From the NCBI GenBank assembly GCA_024704765.1, contig JAKMXF010000222.1, positions 1,740,400-1,804,399 on the forward strand: a DNA stretch of 64,000 bases, read 5' to 3'. Source of the stretch: Oopsacas minuta. Lineage: Eukaryota > Porifera > Hexactinellida > Lyssacinosida > Leucopsacidae. Both the position numbers and the translations under genes were made by a program. The notes beneath the pieces are model-generated. The model was not told the origin of the DNA. It worked only from the letters and a program-made list of their open reading frames with translations, and did no database searches. Shown one piece after another: positions 63,101-64,000 of the stretch; the stretch's first letter is position 1, and each line of letters begins with the position of its first letter.

Positions 63101-63979
63101 CAAGTGATCTAGCTCAATGGCAGGAACTGGTTTCTTCAACAGTTTAGATCTTCCTAGTCTGAGCATTGAGGATATGATTAGCATAGCTTCTCCTTTAAGT
63201 GCATTACAACTCTGTTGGTTATTACACAAAGAAGCGTAGGTGATGGCTAGCTTACTCAGAGCTCCAGCTAGTGAGCAGGCTAGAGTGTAGTTACCTTCTA
63301 GAAGCTTCTTGCGTAGAGTAGGAGCATCATCCAGCTTCTTAGCCTTAGGGGTTATATATAAGATAAGTAAAGTACAGTAACGCCTGTAATGGTCACTTAC
63401 TATTAACATTACGTAATAATCTTTGATGATCAAATTCCAAATATTTCCCAAAGCATTGTAATAATCCAATACAAATACACTGGAACCAACATAACCCAAC
63501 ATCTGTATTGTTAAGAAGACATCTATAATCAGACAGAGTTAATCTAAAAGCTTCGTACAATACAAATTCAGCTGGATAATCTTACAATTTGCTAACCCGA
63601 CACAATTTCCATATACAAGCCACCAATGATTGTCGGATTATGCATGTTCCCCACTGTATATTATAGTTGCTATTTCCCCTTACTGTATATGCATAAGCTT
63701 GACTTAATGTAATACCTGAGAAGTAGCAGAGCTAAGAGCACTTTGAGTTGCATATGTCCCATCAGCAGTGACATATGAATGAGATCCAGTAGGCACAGAC
63801 TCTATAATATTCAGAGAATCATCCTCTCCAGCAGCCTCCTTTCTTTGCTCGCTCTCCACTATAGGGAGCTCTCCCACCAATAATCTTATCTCCTGCATCA
63901 CTCTAGTTATTTCTTCCTCAGTCATACAGTGCTGACCTAGCACCCATAATAATTGACGGAGTACTTCTCCATTTTCAAC
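57152..63979 (-). CDS. COPB1: COPB1 (beta-COP), last three exons
   Basis: Exons 63979-63716, 63343-62886 and 57950-57152 join in frame and end at a stop; the N-terminal part lies beyond the window. Beta-COP is a core subunit of the COPI coat, which carries cargo from Golgi to ER. The first exon here has [18 protein letters not shown] and [11 protein letters not shown]. The second has [20 protein letters not shown]. The third is very conserved: [19 protein letters not shown], then [45 protein letters not shown] and [18 protein letters not shown], the usual appendage domain ending QKKDISV. The 4.9-kb intron between the last two exons is full of mobile DNA; the other intron is about 370 bp. Confidence 0.95.
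58560..59235 (-). pseudogene. Decayed mariner-family transposase
   Basis: Minus-strand translation shows [15 protein letters not shown] near 59230-59190, the first catalytic region of mariner transposases, then about 330 bases on [20 protein letters not shown], the second (catalytic D in YSPDL). Stops and frame changes separate the two, so the copy is dead. The sequence CGAGGGTCACTAGGAAAGG at about 58550 may be one terminal repeat. Confidence 0.75.
59489..59915 (-). pseudogene. Ty3/gypsy integrase relic
   Basis: The minus strand encodes an integrase core fragment: [13 protein letters not shown], then [14 protein letters not shown] and [12 protein letters not shown] with TSSYHPK. The expected third catalytic region is frameshifted right after it. 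No long terminal repeats, reverse transcriptase or gag are visible nearby, so it is an isolated, broken fragment. Confidence 0.75.
60450..60953 (+). CDS. Coiled-coil ORF nested in COPB1 intron
   Basis: The frame from ATG 60450 gives 167 residues. It is strongly helical and charged: [19 protein letters not shown], then [20 protein letters not shown] and [19 protein letters not shown]. The start resembles the coiled coil after the B-box in TRIM-like proteins of simple animals. A hydrophobic segment ([16 protein letters not shown]) near the end could span a membrane. The last eight codons and stop come from the hAT miniature at 60927. It may be a remnant exon of a copied TRIM-like gene; expression is unknown. 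Confidence 0.45.
   Translation: MASVEVKIHFIEQGKENKKKIRDCFKRLHEALRLRESNLISYLDQNEEYISNNQEIKKLLENLNKYKLISAETLSSNELADIHGKVEALINNKIEGLTAETDRCIEFEWNNQFETQIEQLGNIKSLTVKDYRIARNKFRKISFVSIFFICLYFINYVIFQRFPTWDP
60927..61018. mobile_element. 92-bp hAT-like miniature element
   Basis: The ends CAGCGGTTTCCAACCTGGGA and GAAAGGTTGGGAACCGCTG are inverted repeats of the common hAT type. Flanking octamers TCATATTC and TCCTATTC match at seven of eight bases, consistent with an 8-bp target duplication. Confidence 0.8.
62489..62843 (+). mobile_element. Helitron-like non-autonomous element, copy 5
   Basis: It starts TCTATATTATTAAAACTCAA after A and ends AGCTCG before T. The interior shares TAATCGAGTATGCTGATTCC and the TTTGTTGTTTTTATGAATAT stretch with copies 1 and 4. 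It lies inside the COPB1 intron, 42 bases from the 62886 exon edge. Confidence 0.65.
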
Positions 63980-64000
63980 CTAACAATAGAGCCATTCAAA
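63980..64000 (-). other. Start of the preceding COPB1 intron
   Basis: The acceptor TATTGTTAG precedes the exon that starts [11 protein letters not shown]; the window ends inside this intron. Confidence 0.7.

Noticed and set aside
1-64000. CRISPR arrays, bacterial operons, rRNA or tRNA genes
   Set aside because: No regularly spaced repeats, no bacterial gene organisation and no tRNA or rRNA motifs were recognised; all clear genes are spliced animal genes. A covariance-model search could still find small RNAs I cannot see.

Overview
The window is a gene-poor, AT-rich stretch of an animal nuclear genome. It holds spliced genes with GT-AG introns, long non-coding gaps and many small DNA transposon copies. 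ETS transcription factors (one with a Pointed domain), KANSL1 and CIC/BBX-type HMG-box proteins point to a metazoan. The divergence of the proteins and the short introns suggest an invertebrate, perhaps a non-bilaterian such as a sponge; that placement is inference from protein feel, not from a tree.

Layout. Bases 359-10077 are a compact block on the minus strand: a 365-codon COP1-type WD40 protein with no RING domain, CDC45 only 230 bp upstream of it, and a USP4/11/15-type ubiquitin protease with a RING-like all-cysteine motif inside its catalytic-domain insert. Bases 15166-17777 (+) encode an HMG-box factor in five exons. Bases 23021-25230 (-) hold an ERG/FLI-type ETS gene and 36694-41259 (-) an ETS1/2-type gene with Pointed plus ETS domains, so two ETS subfamilies sit in tandem. 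Bases 45219-48945 (-) hold most of KANSL1, the scaffold of the NSL histone acetyltransferase complex. Bases 57152-63979 (-) hold the last three exons of COPB1 (beta-COP), whose 4.9 kb intron contains decayed mariner and Ty3/gypsy pieces, a nested plus-strand ORF, a small hAT element and a Helitron-like element.

The long gaps (10-15, 18-23, 25-36, 41-45 and 49-57 kb) hold no gene I can support. They do hold several repeat families: Helitron-like elements (five copies, each preceded by A and followed by T), a dispersed family of roughly 400 bp, pogo/Tigger-like miniature elements with TA flanks, hAT-like elements (one with a perfect 8-bp target duplication) and several strong hairpins.

The genes do not form one pathway. 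They cover ubiquitin signalling (COP1, USP), replication (CDC45), transcription and chromatin (HMG-box, two ETS, KANSL1) and vesicle coats (COPB1). COP1 is known to recruit ETS-family factors as substrates in vertebrates, so a RING-less COP1 and two ETS genes in the same window may be related in function, but nothing in the sequence proves this. Exon joins were worked out by hand from splice motifs, reading frame and remembered family sequences; no search or alignment was run.
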